A stretch of DNA of 64,000 bases, from assembly GCA_034359265.1 (NCBI GenBank), contig CP136890.1, positions 93,893,501-93,957,500 of the forward strand. The letters are read 5' to 3'. Position 1 is the first letter of the stretch; each line of letters starts with the position of its first letter. Positions 1-9,777 of the stretch are shown here, piece after piece. The notes beneath the pieces are model-generated. The model was not told where the DNA came from, searched no databases, and saw nothing but the letters and a program-made list of their open reading frames with translations. Position numbers and translations under genes: made by a program. This DNA comes from Canna indica (taxonomy: Eukaryota; Streptophyta; Magnoliopsida; Zingiberales; Cannaceae).

Positions 1-1143
1 AGAACACCTCAATCCTAGTCACCTAAGCAAAATACAAATCTACAAAGTTGACCCTAAGTGTTTCCTAGCACACCTAGCAAGCTATCTTAACGAGAAAATA
101 AGTTTCAATAAAGATTAAATACAAGGAAAGAGCTAATGAAAGAAAAATTGAACCAAGCTTCTTTCCACCGCCTTCTTTTCTTCAACTTGCAAATGGATGA
201 TGACTTCAATGAATGCGGCACAGTTGAAGCAGAGAGAAGCGCCTCGAAGATGTTGAGATTGGGAGCAGAGAGCGCGCGAGAGCTTTGATCGTATGAAGGC
301 TTGGAGAACTTCTTTTAAATGCTTAATAAAATTTCTAAGAAACTTTAAAGAAGGTAGGTGAGGGGTATTTATAACCCCTCAGACGAACGGTCGTTCAACG
401 GATAAAAAATCGATCATTGAAGCTGTTCGGTCGCAAGGCCGGTCGATCAGTCGGTCGACCGACGGATCGACCGCCAGTGCGATCGCTCACAGCTAAGAGA
501 GGTCGGTCGACCGACGGGTCGACCGCCAACAGTTCTTCCATCACCTGGTCGACCTGTCGGTCGACCGATTGGCTGCAGCGAGTCGCACTAACACATGATC
601 GGTCGATCGATTGGTCGACCGCTACTCTCAGGCATTTTATCGCCTCTGTTGGTCGATCGACGCAGCCTATCTATTCTGCCGTTGCAACCTTCGGTCGACC
701 GACTAGTCGATCAAATTCTTCGGCCAATTTCTAGCGATCTTCGGTCGACCAGTCGGTCGACCGAATAGGCTGTTACGCCATTCTAATGCCTCGTTCGATC
801 GACCGAACCCAGGCTGAAGATGTTTAGTTCCTTACATTTTTACATGTCATTTCTAAGGGTTTGGTTACCACGTTTCAACTTGGATAATCTTACATTTTAG
901 ACTTGGAATAAACTATCATAATGATATATTACATTGAATCTACTTGACTTAATCCCTGAGCCTTTCTTCAACGTATTCTTCTTCTTCCGTTTCTTCGATG
1001 ATCTTTTCCGTCGTCTTGATTGAACGGAATTGGCATGAGTATCGCAACCTCAACCTGAACTCAAAACTTCATACTAGGATTAAATACATATTTGTTATCA
1101 TCAAAATAAAGATCGAGGCTTAAGAGAGACCCTTAAGCCAACA
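1..1143 (-). mobile_element. LTR retrotransposon end (partial LTR, antisense)
   Basis: Read on the minus strand the piece begins TGTTGGCTTAAGGGTCTC at 1143, with the TG start and AT-rich leader usual for a plant LTR. No internal domains (gag, protease, reverse transcriptase) are visible, and the other end lies before base 1. It is therefore either a solo LTR or the edge of a larger element. Its middle (about 420-800) carries an array of GGTCGACC-like palindromes, listed separately. Downstream of 1143 the sequence switches to decayed CACTA transposase, so the LTR probably inserted into or beside that element. The superfamily cannot be told from this end alone. Confidence 0.55.
365..806. repeat. 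Array of GGTCGACC / GGTCGATCGACC palindromes
   Basis: At least ten copies of CGGTCGACCG or close variants (GGTCGATC, GGTCGACC) recur over about 440 bases, often as pairs 6-10 bases apart, with pairs roughly 50-80 bases apart (for example near 440-475, 500-525, 547-568, 600-620, 650-662, 692-712, 739-762 and 793-808). Each unit is its own reverse complement, so either strand can form a hairpin or bind a dimeric factor. Short open frames through it (417-734) read as arginine/serine/threonine-rich repeats and look like by-products, not genes. Confidence 0.8.
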
Positions 1144-1270
1144 CAGGTGGCAGCCTCCACCAGCCACAAAGTCACGTAGATTCATTAGCATGATTGGGGA
1201 GCGGTAATATATCGTGAATTATGAATTATTACAAATTCATTATATCATAATATAATATTAAATTTTATTT

Positions 1271-2526
1271 TTGTTGTGCACGTTCAAACAAGAAGAAGTG
1301 TCAAGGAGCATATCTTCTACCATTCGACGATACATGCACGGGGCATGGCCCACGTGGTCTCACGTGCCCAGTGAGCACATCGACATGCTATGGCGCGAGT
1401 TTGAGGTATGTATTGAAAAATTGTATATACATGCATGATGATTAATATTGGGACTGATATTATTATTTTGTAGGCTCGCTATACATGGGCTGAGGACCAG
1501 AGGTCCTTCGTTTACGCTGCCTGGGAGGCTATTTCCCGGCAGAGGTACAATGGGCAGTTGGGGCAGGCACGGTCCCAGGCGATGGCCCGAGCTGGGACCA
1601 CTAACATTGCGGAGACTTGGGGATACGACCCCGATTGGATTACTCTGGATATATGGGACTAGCTCATGACATTATGATCGACGGATCGATGGCAGGAGAT
1701 TTCTAGGACTGCGACTAGAAACCGCAAGTCGGGGGGAGGAGCGCGTCACACTGGCGGCTCTATTGTATTTGTAGTGCACGCGAATCGTATGGTAAGTATA
1801 CCTTACTTTTAATTATATATTTTATTTGTTATTCTGTGTACTAATTAATGTATTTGTTTTGTAAATGTAGACGACAGTGTTGGATGACGAGACTGTCCAG
1901 CGACCCTCCCCGATGGCGATGTTTGAGCGGACTCACCGTCGAGTACATGGGACGGGGGAGTACATTGACAACCGCGATGCATACATTATGGTAAGTATAT
2001 TTGTTTAAATTATTCATTATTTATTTATAATTTAAGTTTTAAGAAAAATATGAAATAAAAAATCAAACTCGAGTAGGAGACCTACACTCAGACTGTGGTG
2101 CAGCGCGGGGGCACCCCCGAGGACTTTGACGCAGGAGCATGGGTAGAGACTGTAGGTGGCTGGGACCACGACCGCGTATATGGCTTTGCAGATAGTGGTC
2201 ATGCGCAAGCCGTGCTAGGCCCACTTGGGGCACCGACCCCTCTGGTCGCTGGTGAGCGACTGTCCACCTCCAGGTCCAGTTATGATCAGAGTAGCAGGAT
2301 AAGGACACTGGAGGAGACGATCGCGCGTCAGAGTGAGATGATGGAGCATCAGGGTCAGATGATGATGGAGATGCATGCTATGCTATGCAACATCTCAGCT
2401 CATACCGGAGCAGTCATCCCCTCGACATCATCTGATCCATCGTCCTCAAGTCAATCCACGCCGATGTACACCCAAGCACTCCAGACCCCGCCATATGATC
2501 CAGACTATCCTCCATCGTCATCGTGA
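1271..2526 (+). pseudogene. Decayed CACTA (En/Spm-type) transposase-family protein, C-terminal exons
   Basis: Four exon-like blocks separated by AT-rich introns read as a plant Ptta/En/Spm transposase-family protein. A block ending near 1405 contains HGAWPTWSHVPSEHID. The next (1474-1662) contains RYTWAEDQRSFVYAAWE and is followed by a stop at 1660-1662. A third (about 1871-1990) contains MFERTHRRVHGTGEYIDN. The last (2095-2526, with an open frame upstream of its ATG) contains FDAGAWVETVGGWDHDRVYG and a coiled-coil-like segment rich in Glu, Gln and Met. The block order matches the usual C-terminal half of such proteins. In-frame stops and the absence of the N-terminal DDE part show it is not functional as it stands. 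Exon borders are approximate. Confidence 0.6.
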
Positions 2527-2783
2527 GATTTATTGTTTTTTTACATTGACTTTGTTACTTAGATACTATATTTGATTAATTTGTTTTGTTTGGATTTTGA
2601 TACTTCAATTTTGAATTTGAATAGTTTTTATACGATTGTGAATACTTATAAATATAAGTATAATTATTTTGATGTATATCTAGGTGTATTTATGATATGT
2701 GAATCGATGTATGTTTGGGTGTGTGAGTTATGTATCAGATAATGTATCAATGTATTAATAGAAATTTAGAATTTTAAAATTTA

Positions 2784-3081
2784 TTCGGTTTCAGGTCTGC
2801 ATCATCAGCAACGGCTTTCCCACGGCCGCCCGTGGGAAAGCCGTTACTAAAAGTGTATCGTAAGCCGTTGCTGATGACTTACAACAACGGCTTAGCAACG
2901 GTCTTTCACTAACGGCCTTGCCATCGCCTCTAGGGCTGTTGCTAATAATATTATCAGCAACGACCCCATGTCCGTGGCAAAGCCGTTGCTAAATTATCAG
3001 CAATGCATTTTTCTGCCATAATTCCGTTGCAACGGGTGGGGCCGTTGCACGCCATTGCTGATGCCCATTGTTCCAGTAGTG
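2784..3081 (+). repeat. CACTA subterminal repeats and terminal inverted repeat
   Basis: The stretch ends TTCCAGTAGTG (3071-3081), which on the other strand is CACTACTGGAA, the diagnostic CACTA-type terminus. Inside, the motif CAGCAACGGC and variants (GCCGTTGCTGA, GCAACGGTC) recur in both orientations about ten times. This is the classical subterminal array bound by the transposase. A perfect 16-bp hairpin lies at 2810-2825 / 2830-2845 with a 4-base loop. The matching left end is not in the window, probably because the LTR at 1-1143 interrupts the element. Confidence 0.75.
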
Positions 3082-3340
3082 GTCTCTCCTCCACCAATTC
3101 CCCGCCGCTCCTCTGTCGGTTCTCCGCCTCCTAGTAACCTCTGCCACCTTCTCTTATCTTCTCCGCCCCTCTCTTCTCTCCTTCGTCCCTATCACTGGGC
3201 CCCAACTCCAGCGTCCAATAATGTCTGCCATCGGACATTGGATGTCGGCACCAAATTTGGGGTTGGAACGTAGGATTTCAGCCCCAATCAAATAATAATT
3301 GACTACTATTTGATTAGGGTTTAATCAAACTCTAATCAAT
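3082..3340. other. Unassigned stretch between two CACTA-derived pieces
   Basis: Pyrimidine-rich sequence reading as a Pro/Ser-rich frame (3055-3273), followed by a short palindromic segment around 3280-3340 (AATCAAATA opposite TATTTGATT). I see no recognisable domain. It may be a fragment captured by, or flanking, the CACTA element. Confidence 0.4.
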
Positions 3341-3344
3341 GTTG

Positions 3345-3700
3345 TAGGGGCTTGGAGCACAACCATGTTTATGGCTTTGGAGACAATGGTCATGCACGAG
3401 CTGTGTTGGGGCCACTTGGGGCACCGACCCCTCCTGTTGCGGGTGAACGACCCTCCACATCCCAGACGTAGGACCAGAGCCGGATAGCGACCTTGGAGTT
3501 AGAGCTTGCACAACAATGATGGATGATGAAGAATATGTAGACGCTCCTAACACAGATTTTAGTTTAGTTCGACATTCAGATACCTACGATGTTCGAGTCA
3601 TCCTCCTAGACCCAATCGCCACCACTCCCAACCAAGTTGCTCGAGACTTCGTCGCCTCATCTTCCATAGCCTCCCGCACAACTGTGAGATTTTGTTATAA
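3345..3700 (+). pseudogene. Second copy of the CACTA transposase-family tail, truncated
   Basis: Reading frame pieces here repeat the last exon of the upstream copy: VYGFGDNGHARAVLGPLGAP and a following GERPSTSQT match the 2185-2280 segment closely. Stop codons then break the coiled-coil part. The sequence runs on into AT-rich DNA after about 3700. This is a derivative of the same CACTA family, either a separate insertion or a duplicated end. Confidence 0.6.
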
Positions 3701-3925
3701 TGTATTTTGAATATTTATAAATTGTGGATACTTGATATAGATTTTGGATATAGATTTTGGATATAGATTTTGTTATAGTGTATTTTGGATACTTGATACT
3801 TGATAGCCTATGTTTGAGGCTTAGATAATTGCATACTTTGATTACATTGAGATGTATAACATTTATGTATAAATTGTGTAGTTGTCTGTGTATGTGTACA
3901 TTAGAACATTGTATGGTTGTTTGTG

Positions 3926-4041
3926 TTTTTTTTTTATAACAAAGATAGAAAATCACAATAGGTGATCATACTAAAGTTCGAACCCTAAATCTCTAGGCAA
4001 CGTTCAACATGTTGCCACCAATTGTGCTACCCACACTTAGC
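3926..4041 (-). mobile_element. tRNA-derived SINE with target-site duplication
   Basis: On the minus strand the element starts near 4041. It has an A-box-like GGGTAGCACAATTGGT and, about 30 bases on, a B-box-like GGTTCGAACTT, the two internal RNA polymerase III promoter blocks of tRNA-derived SINEs. It ends in a short A tail (the T run at 3926-3935 on the plus strand). Flanking direct repeats ATGGTTGTTTGTGT (3913-3926) and ATGGTTGTTATTTGTGT (4042-4058) fit the target duplication made by LINE-driven integration. The body is only about 116 bases. It is probably inactive and depends on a partner LINE. Confidence 0.7.
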
Positions 4042-4124
4042 ATGGTTGTTATTTGTGTTTGTGTGTATTATAGTTTTTATAAATCGATGTATACATAAAT
4101 TTTAATTTTTTTGATTTTTTTAGT

Positions 4125-4500
4125 TACAGGATAAACCTTCAGCGACGTCATACAAACGGTTAGCCGTCACCAAGCCATCGCTGAAAACATATCATAACTG
4201 GTCAGTGGTCTGAGCAACATGGGTTATCACGGCTACTAATAATATTCAACAACGACTGTGACCCGTTCCTGATAATTAAATATCAAGGAGTTGATCGATG
4301 AATAAATATCAACGAAAGTTCCAGCGGCTGTCGATGTCGTCAGAAGTTATCAGAGACACACACTTGTGCGATGACTATTTGCAACAGTTTGTGCCATTTG
4401 TGATGCATCACAAGTTATCAGAGATGCGCACTTATGCATCGACTATTTGCAACAATTTGTGCTGTCCGACGACGGCTAAAATCGTTGATGAGTCGTGGGT
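4125..4500. mobile_element. CACTA-like subterminal region, degenerate, with a 68-bp tandem duplication
   Basis: Motifs such as TTCAGCGACG, AAGCCATCGCTGAA and TTCAACAACGACTG resemble mutated versions of the subterminal repeats seen at 2800-3050. Within it a unit starting AGTTATCAGAGA occurs twice, at 4345 and 4413 (period 68), each followed by GACTATTTGCAACA. This is probably the far end of the second, truncated CACTA derivative. No clean terminus is visible. Confidence 0.45.
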
Positions 4501-5097
4501 GAAGCTTATATTTTCAATAGTATCTCATAATGGTAGTTTTTTTTATTTGCAATATTTGAATATAAGACTTTGCTTAAGATGAATAAGTGTCGAAGTAAAA
4601 AATAATTGATGATCTGACCTTGTCAATATTAATTATTTTAAACATGACTAGTTTGATCATTTTGATTAGCTTTTAAGCTATTTAATTAGAAAAGAAGGAT
4701 GTGTAGGAACCGTGCATAATTCACACTTTCCAAATGGCACACAATAAGACACTTGTTTAGATTTCTTAACTCCAACAAGAATCAAACTTGTCATTGTCAT
4801 AACAGGAAATAAACGAATAATTAAAGACAACGTAAAAAAGTCAAATGCTAAAAGCCACGGGCTATTTGACTTTTCAACTTTTCACGTCGATACATATCTC
4901 TGACATTCCCTCGTTACAATTACGTTATCAAATCAACATCCACTCTCCTTTTGACTTCTATTTTGTTATTATCCTCGTATCAGACTATTCTTCCACGTGG
5001 CCAGTGTTTATAATATCTGCATCAAATCTGAAATCACAGTGTGATCATCATCCAATCATAATAATCCAACCAAATATTGACCTAGCAACCCTTCGAA
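4501..5097. other. AT-rich spacer
   Basis: No open frame with a recognisable domain, no RNA gene and no clear repeat ends. I see nothing to annotate. Confidence 0.5.
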
Positions 5098-5106
5098 TCA
5101 TTGATG

Positions 5107-5603
5107 ACCAATTTCTAATATTCAGATTTGAAAAATAAGAAATTCTTAAATTCGAATCCTAAGATGGAAAATTTCTCAAATCGGATTTGGATGAAATCAA
5201 TATCGATTTTGCCCTTGGCCAAAGTCTCTAACCGAAGACTTTAGTCAATAAAAAATAAAAAATAAAAAATAATCTTAATATATAAAATATTATTTATGAT
5301 AAAAATAAAATATTAGAGAATAAAAAATATATTTTTAACCAAAGTCTAACTGATTAGAGAGTTTAAAAATATATTTTTTAGAATCTAACACTTCATTTCT
5401 ATTATATCTCTTTTTATATAAATTAAAATAATTTATATATATATTTTTTAATTTTTAACCAAAGTCTCTAATCAGTTAGAGACTTTGGTCAGGGGCAAAA
5501 TCGGTATTGATTCCACCCAAATCCGATTTGAGGAATTCCCCATCTTAGGATCCAAATTTAGGAATTTCTCATTTTCCACATCCAATTTTTGGAAAATTGC
5601 TCA
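5107..5603. mobile_element. Mutator-like MITE with long terminal inverted repeats
   Basis: The two ends are inverted repeats of each other over roughly 150 bases (about 5107-5260 against 5460-5603). Shared blocks include CCTAAGATGG, CTCAAATCGGATTTGG and CCAAAGTCTCTAA in opposite orientation. The AT-rich centre carries no coding frame. The element is bracketed by TCATTGATG at 5098-5106 and at 5604-5612. A 9-bp target duplication plus long inverted ends is the mark of Mutator-like non-autonomous elements. The inverted repeat arguably runs into the duplicated bases, so the exact ends are uncertain by a few bases. Confidence 0.7.
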
Positions 5604-5949
5604 TCATTGATGTATATATAGTTATGGATCCAATATATCAATATATTAGTCAAATTGCATTTAGTTCATTTACTAAATGTATAATATGATAATATGAAAA
5701 ATATTTTTGATAATCATACTTTTATACGATTAAATAGTATTTAGAAGGATAAATATTAGGATCTAGGATCATTAATAAGAGATTTACCGAAACTGCAACT
5801 TTGGTTTTTGTAATTATGAGATTTGGAATGAAATATTTCGGCCTCTCCAAAATACTCATTCCCAACTTTTGATGCAGAGTGAGAGCATTTAATGCAAGCA
5901 ACTGAAAAATCAGTAGCTGCCAAATCAAAAATTGGGTCCCCCGGTTTAA

Positions 5950-6420
5950 TATGTTATTTTGGTAAAATAGCATATTCAATATAATGTTATACCAAAATAG
6001 CATATCCAAGGTACAATTTTCTTTTGGTAAAATAGTATATTAAACATTAAAAAAAATCGATCAACACAAAATAGAAGAGACAATATGTTGTTTCACAAAA
6101 AATTGTGTCCACTAATTATGTTGTTCTACCAAAATAATTTTTGAAATAACATATTGAATATTACAATGTTTTGATAAAATAATATATTAAACACATTTTT
6201 TTGGTAAAGCAACATATTAATCATAGAAGAAAAATAATTTCTATGAACACAAAATAATATTTTTTTTTGTAAAACAACATAATGTCTTTTTTGTTTTGTG
6301 TTCATCAAAATTACTTTTTGTGTTCAATATATTATTTTACTAAAAAAAATGTGTTCAATATGCTAATTTGGTAAAACAACATGCATATTTATTAAATATG
6401 TTATTTGGGTAAAATACATA
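5950..6420. repeat. Degenerate tandem repeats of a TTTGGTAAAACAACATATT-like unit
   Basis: The unit, with many changes and in both orientations (GGTAAAATAGCATATT, CCAAAATAGCATAT, GGTAAAGCAACATATT, GGTAAAACAACATGCA), recurs about ten times at irregular 30-60 base spacing across the loop of the foldback element. The stretch is very AT-rich. Confidence 0.6.
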
Positions 6421-6469
6421 TTGAGCCAAATTCGATTTTCGATTTGGTAGCTAATGGTTATCAGCTGCC

Positions 6470-6735
6470 TAGAGTGGCGCAGGTGAGTCGAGCAGCTCAT
6501 GAGCTACTCGGAATCGACTCAATGAAAACTCGAAGTCGGCTCGATCTTATTGACCTTGAGCCGAGCTCAAGCTAACAAATACTCAACTCGAGCAACTTGC
6601 AAGCCTAATCGAGCTTCATGTATATATATGAATATTTCAGATCGATCGAGTCGAGGCTTTTAAAACCCATAAACTCGAGTCGAGCCGAGCTCAAACACAT
6701 GCAAGCTCGGCTCGACTCGAATACGTACACCCCTA
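6470..6735. mobile_element. hAT-type MITE nested in the foldback element
   Basis: The insert begins TAGAGTGGCGCA and ends GTACACCCCTA (reverse complement TAGGGGTGTAC), the usual hAT-MITE end. Its subterminal parts are inverted runs of GAGTCGAG / CTCGACTCGA motifs. Comparison with the intact opposite arm of the host element shows that CAGTTGCTTGCATT is the empty site. The flanks GCTGCCT and GTCGTTTG look like diverged copies of an 8-bp target duplication derived from it. Confidence 0.6.
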
Positions 6736-6875
6736 GTCGTTTGCATTAAATGCCCTTGTTCTGCATCAAAATAAGCTGGGCATGAGCATTTTAGAGAGAC
6801 CATAACATTTGGTTTCAGATCTCGTGTTTACTAGAACTGAAGTTCAGGTTCCGATAAATTATTATTCATTTATAT

Positions 6876-7440
6876 AACAAATTAAGTTATTCACAAATTC
6901 ATAGTGAATAACAAATACATTAGAGATGACAGATGATGCCTCCTTATATCCATGTTTTCTTTTGCATTTCTTTGCTATTTTATAATATACATATTTTGGA
7001 TTTATAAAATAATTTAAATTTTTTAAAATTTTACTATATGATATTTCTATTAATGTATTTTTTGAAACATAATTAAATAATATAACCTTAATTCTTATAG
7101 TTTTTAAATAAAAAAGATAAACTTTAAATGCACAAAAAAACACAATAAAATGAACTGTTTATTATAAAAATTATTTTTTGAAAATATTTTTCATGAAAGA
7201 CATTTTTAGCTAATTTATTATCTAGACTTTTTTCTTAATGATGTGCAGTGGTTTTATTCAACCTAGACTTAATATTGCAGATGCATTTACTTATAAAGCC
7301 CAAACATGAATGGGCCATCAATCAATATTTTCCCATTCCCTTTAAACAATGGATAAATTTCCCATTGCCTATACTTGGGCAGATATATCCCTCAAAAATA
7401 CATACGAGGAATTTATGCAAAATCTAATTAATTATTTTAT
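6876..7440. other. AT-rich spacer
   Basis: Long A and T runs and one weak minus-strand frame (6862-7143) of low-complexity composition. I see no gene or defined repeat. Confidence 0.5.
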
Positions 7441-7621
7441 TTATTAAATTTACAAATTTATTATAAAAAAATTAACGAATCTAAACCAAACTACGATGAA
7501 ATTAACGAATCTAACACAATTTTTAATTTGCATCAAATATAATACGAAATTTTGAATTAACACCAATTATATTCCAATATCAAGTTGCTATTAATGAAAT
7601 CGTTATTTGTTAACGTAACCT

Positions 7622-7623
<2 letters not shown>

Positions 7624-7685
<62 letters not shown>
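7624..7685. repeat. (TA)n microsatellite
   Basis: About 30 consecutive TA units, uninterrupted. Confidence 0.95.
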
Positions 7686-7687
<2 letters not shown>

Positions 7688-8115
7688 TCAATTATCGAAA
7701 ATTAAAAAAATATACAAAATTTTAACCCGATATTCATTCACATCCTAACTCTCCTACTACACGACAATATAACACGGTGTCTCAGTCAGCAACTCTAGTG
7801 GGTTGTTAAGTCATATTATTAAGCGGGTACATAGTAGGAGAGTCCGGATGAGGATGAATATCAGGTTAAAATTTTGTGTGTTTTTAAATTTTTAATTATT
7901 GCTTTGTATATATGAATATTAAAAATTAATATATTCATTGCTAACTAGGATGTCACGCTAGTAACTAATATTTTTATTAAGAATTAATTGGCGGTGTGAT
8001 ATAATTGATATTAATTTGAAAATTTGAATTAAGTTAATTAATTTAGATTAATTAATTTCACTGTAGCTACTAGTAAAAACAATCTTGAGGTAAAAAGTCA
8101 ATAGATAAGTTCGAA

Positions 8116-9777
8116 ATGAGAGAGAGCGCCAAAGGCATCAACTCCGGTCCCCGCAAAAATCCTACCCCGATCTGGGTTACGAAGCCAAAAAAACCATTGG
8201 ATCCCGGCAGCAATGCAGGCAAGCCAATCTTCCTAACTCCCGTAAGGAATGAATCATCTCGAATGCACACTGGAGAATCGGCCAAATCGAAGGAATCGAC
8301 TGCGGCGAAAACAGGATGGCTGAAGGGGCGATCTAATCCTACCCCAGCCAAATCTGATCAAAGGAAGCCTAATTCTTGGGCTGCTCTGTTTAAGGAGGTC
8401 AATCAACCATCATCTCTGGATTGCAATAAAATGACGGATCTAAGAATCAGAGCTATACAAGAGAACTCCCCCAATGAAGTCTTCATCGAAGAAGAGCTCA
8501 TGACAGTCACCCGGATGAACTGGACTAATTATTTGTATAGTAAATTTTTTGGAAGAACTCCCCCTTTACCGTTTGTTCAATCTGCTTTGCCTAAAATTTA
8601 GAATTTAAAGCATGTATTACATGCAGTAGATCTTGCTGCTGGATTTTTTTGCTTTAAATTTTCAAATGTTGATGATATGAATTCAGTTCTGTCGAAAGGG
8701 CCTTGGTTCTTAAATGGCCAAGTGTTACTTCTAACACCATAGAAGGAAAACCTGTTTGGATTCATTTCCCTGGTCTACCGATTGAGTACTTGCATAGAGA
8801 AATCTTACTAAAGCTTGCAGCCACAGTGGGTCAACCAGTGAAAATAGATGAGTTTACAGAAAAAGAAGTAAGGGGTAGATATGCTCGTATATGTATCATT
8901 TGGGAATTAAGCAAGAGTGTTCCTTATGACATATGGATTAATAGTATGAGCAATAGACTATGACAGACAATTGCATTTGAAAACATACCTAAACTTTGCT
9001 ATGGTTGCGGCAAATTGGGCACTATGTTGAGAATTGCAATACTGTCAAGGTGTCTTCTGCTTTAAATGCTACAGAGCTTGACACATAAGGTAACATTCCA
9101 TCTAAATCAGATTCAAATGCAAAAAAAAGAGAAGTCAATTCATGAAAACCCTGAGGTTGAAGATATGCATGGTCCTTGGCAGCTGGTGAATAGAAAAAAA
9201 GATCTCCTATCAGAAGAAAGGATTCTAACAAATATATAAGCTCTAGACCAGACATGAACATTGATAACAATTCCAAGCCAGTTAAAATTGACAAGGGGCA
9301 TAATCTATTTAGTCCTATCAGTTTGGATGCTGGGAAGGAAAAGGAGAAAGAAAAAATACAATTAGAGAACCCTTTTGCAAAATCCAGCCCTTCTTTAAAC
9401 CCTCAGCTTCAGAATATAAGAGACCAATGATTCTCAACCACCAATGATTCTCCTGTACAAGTTCCTATAACCATGGGGAAAGATATTGAGAAAATGCAGA
9501 AAAAATGTATGATACATTTGAAGTTACTGTAAGCAAAATAAAAGAGAAAGAACTACAGATAGTTGAGGGAATTTGCACTGACTTGTCTGTAGGACCTCAA
9601 CAAGCTGATTCTAGAAGAAGAAAGGCAGTTTCCTAATCTATTCACTCTTCAGATCTTCTCTTCAGCAATAATGTTGTAAAAGGGAAGAAAGGGTGATATT
9701 CTAATGACTCCAAGATCATCACTTCTGATGGTGATCCTTTGTCAAGTCAGGAAGGCAACACTCCAAGCACCAATTAA
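8116..9777 (+). pseudogene. LINE copy A ORF1 (DUF4283 / CCHC RNA-binding protein), broken
   Basis: The N-terminal part (8116-8598) is basic and low in complexity and leads into a DUF4283 domain (NSWAALFKE about 85 residues in; later KI*NLK, GPWFLNGQVLLLTP*). Another frame continues with KPVWIHFPGLPIEYLH and a degraded zinc knuckle, CYGCGKLG near 8998. HGPWQLVNRKK near 9168 matches the usual YGPWxxVxRR motif after the knuckle. The tail frame from 9511 stops at TAA 9775-9777. The product would coat LINE RNA. At least two frame changes and several stops are present. The start at 8116 is the first ATG after the target duplication. Confidence 0.8.

Larger units (their letters stand above)
5768..6875. 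mobile_element. Foldback / long-TIR element, broken by a nested hAT MITE
   Basis: The left arm (about 5768-5945) and the right arm (about 6425-6469 plus 6736-6875) are inverted copies. The reverse complement of the left arm gives GATTTGGCAGCTACTG, GCATTAAATGC, CTGCATCAAAA and TTTCGGTAAAT in the same order as the right arm's GATTTGGTAGCTAATG, GCATTAAATGC, CTGCATCAAAA and TTCCGATAAAT. The centre holds degenerate repeats of TTTGGTAAAACAACATAT. The right arm is interrupted by a GC-rich insert (6470-6735) absent from the left arm. There is no coding capacity. Terminal duplications were not identified. Confidence 0.65.

Noticed and set aside
417..734. 105-codon frame with GRSTDGSTA-like repeats
   Set aside because: The repeats come from the DNA palindrome array, are present in other frames too, and lack any protein signature.
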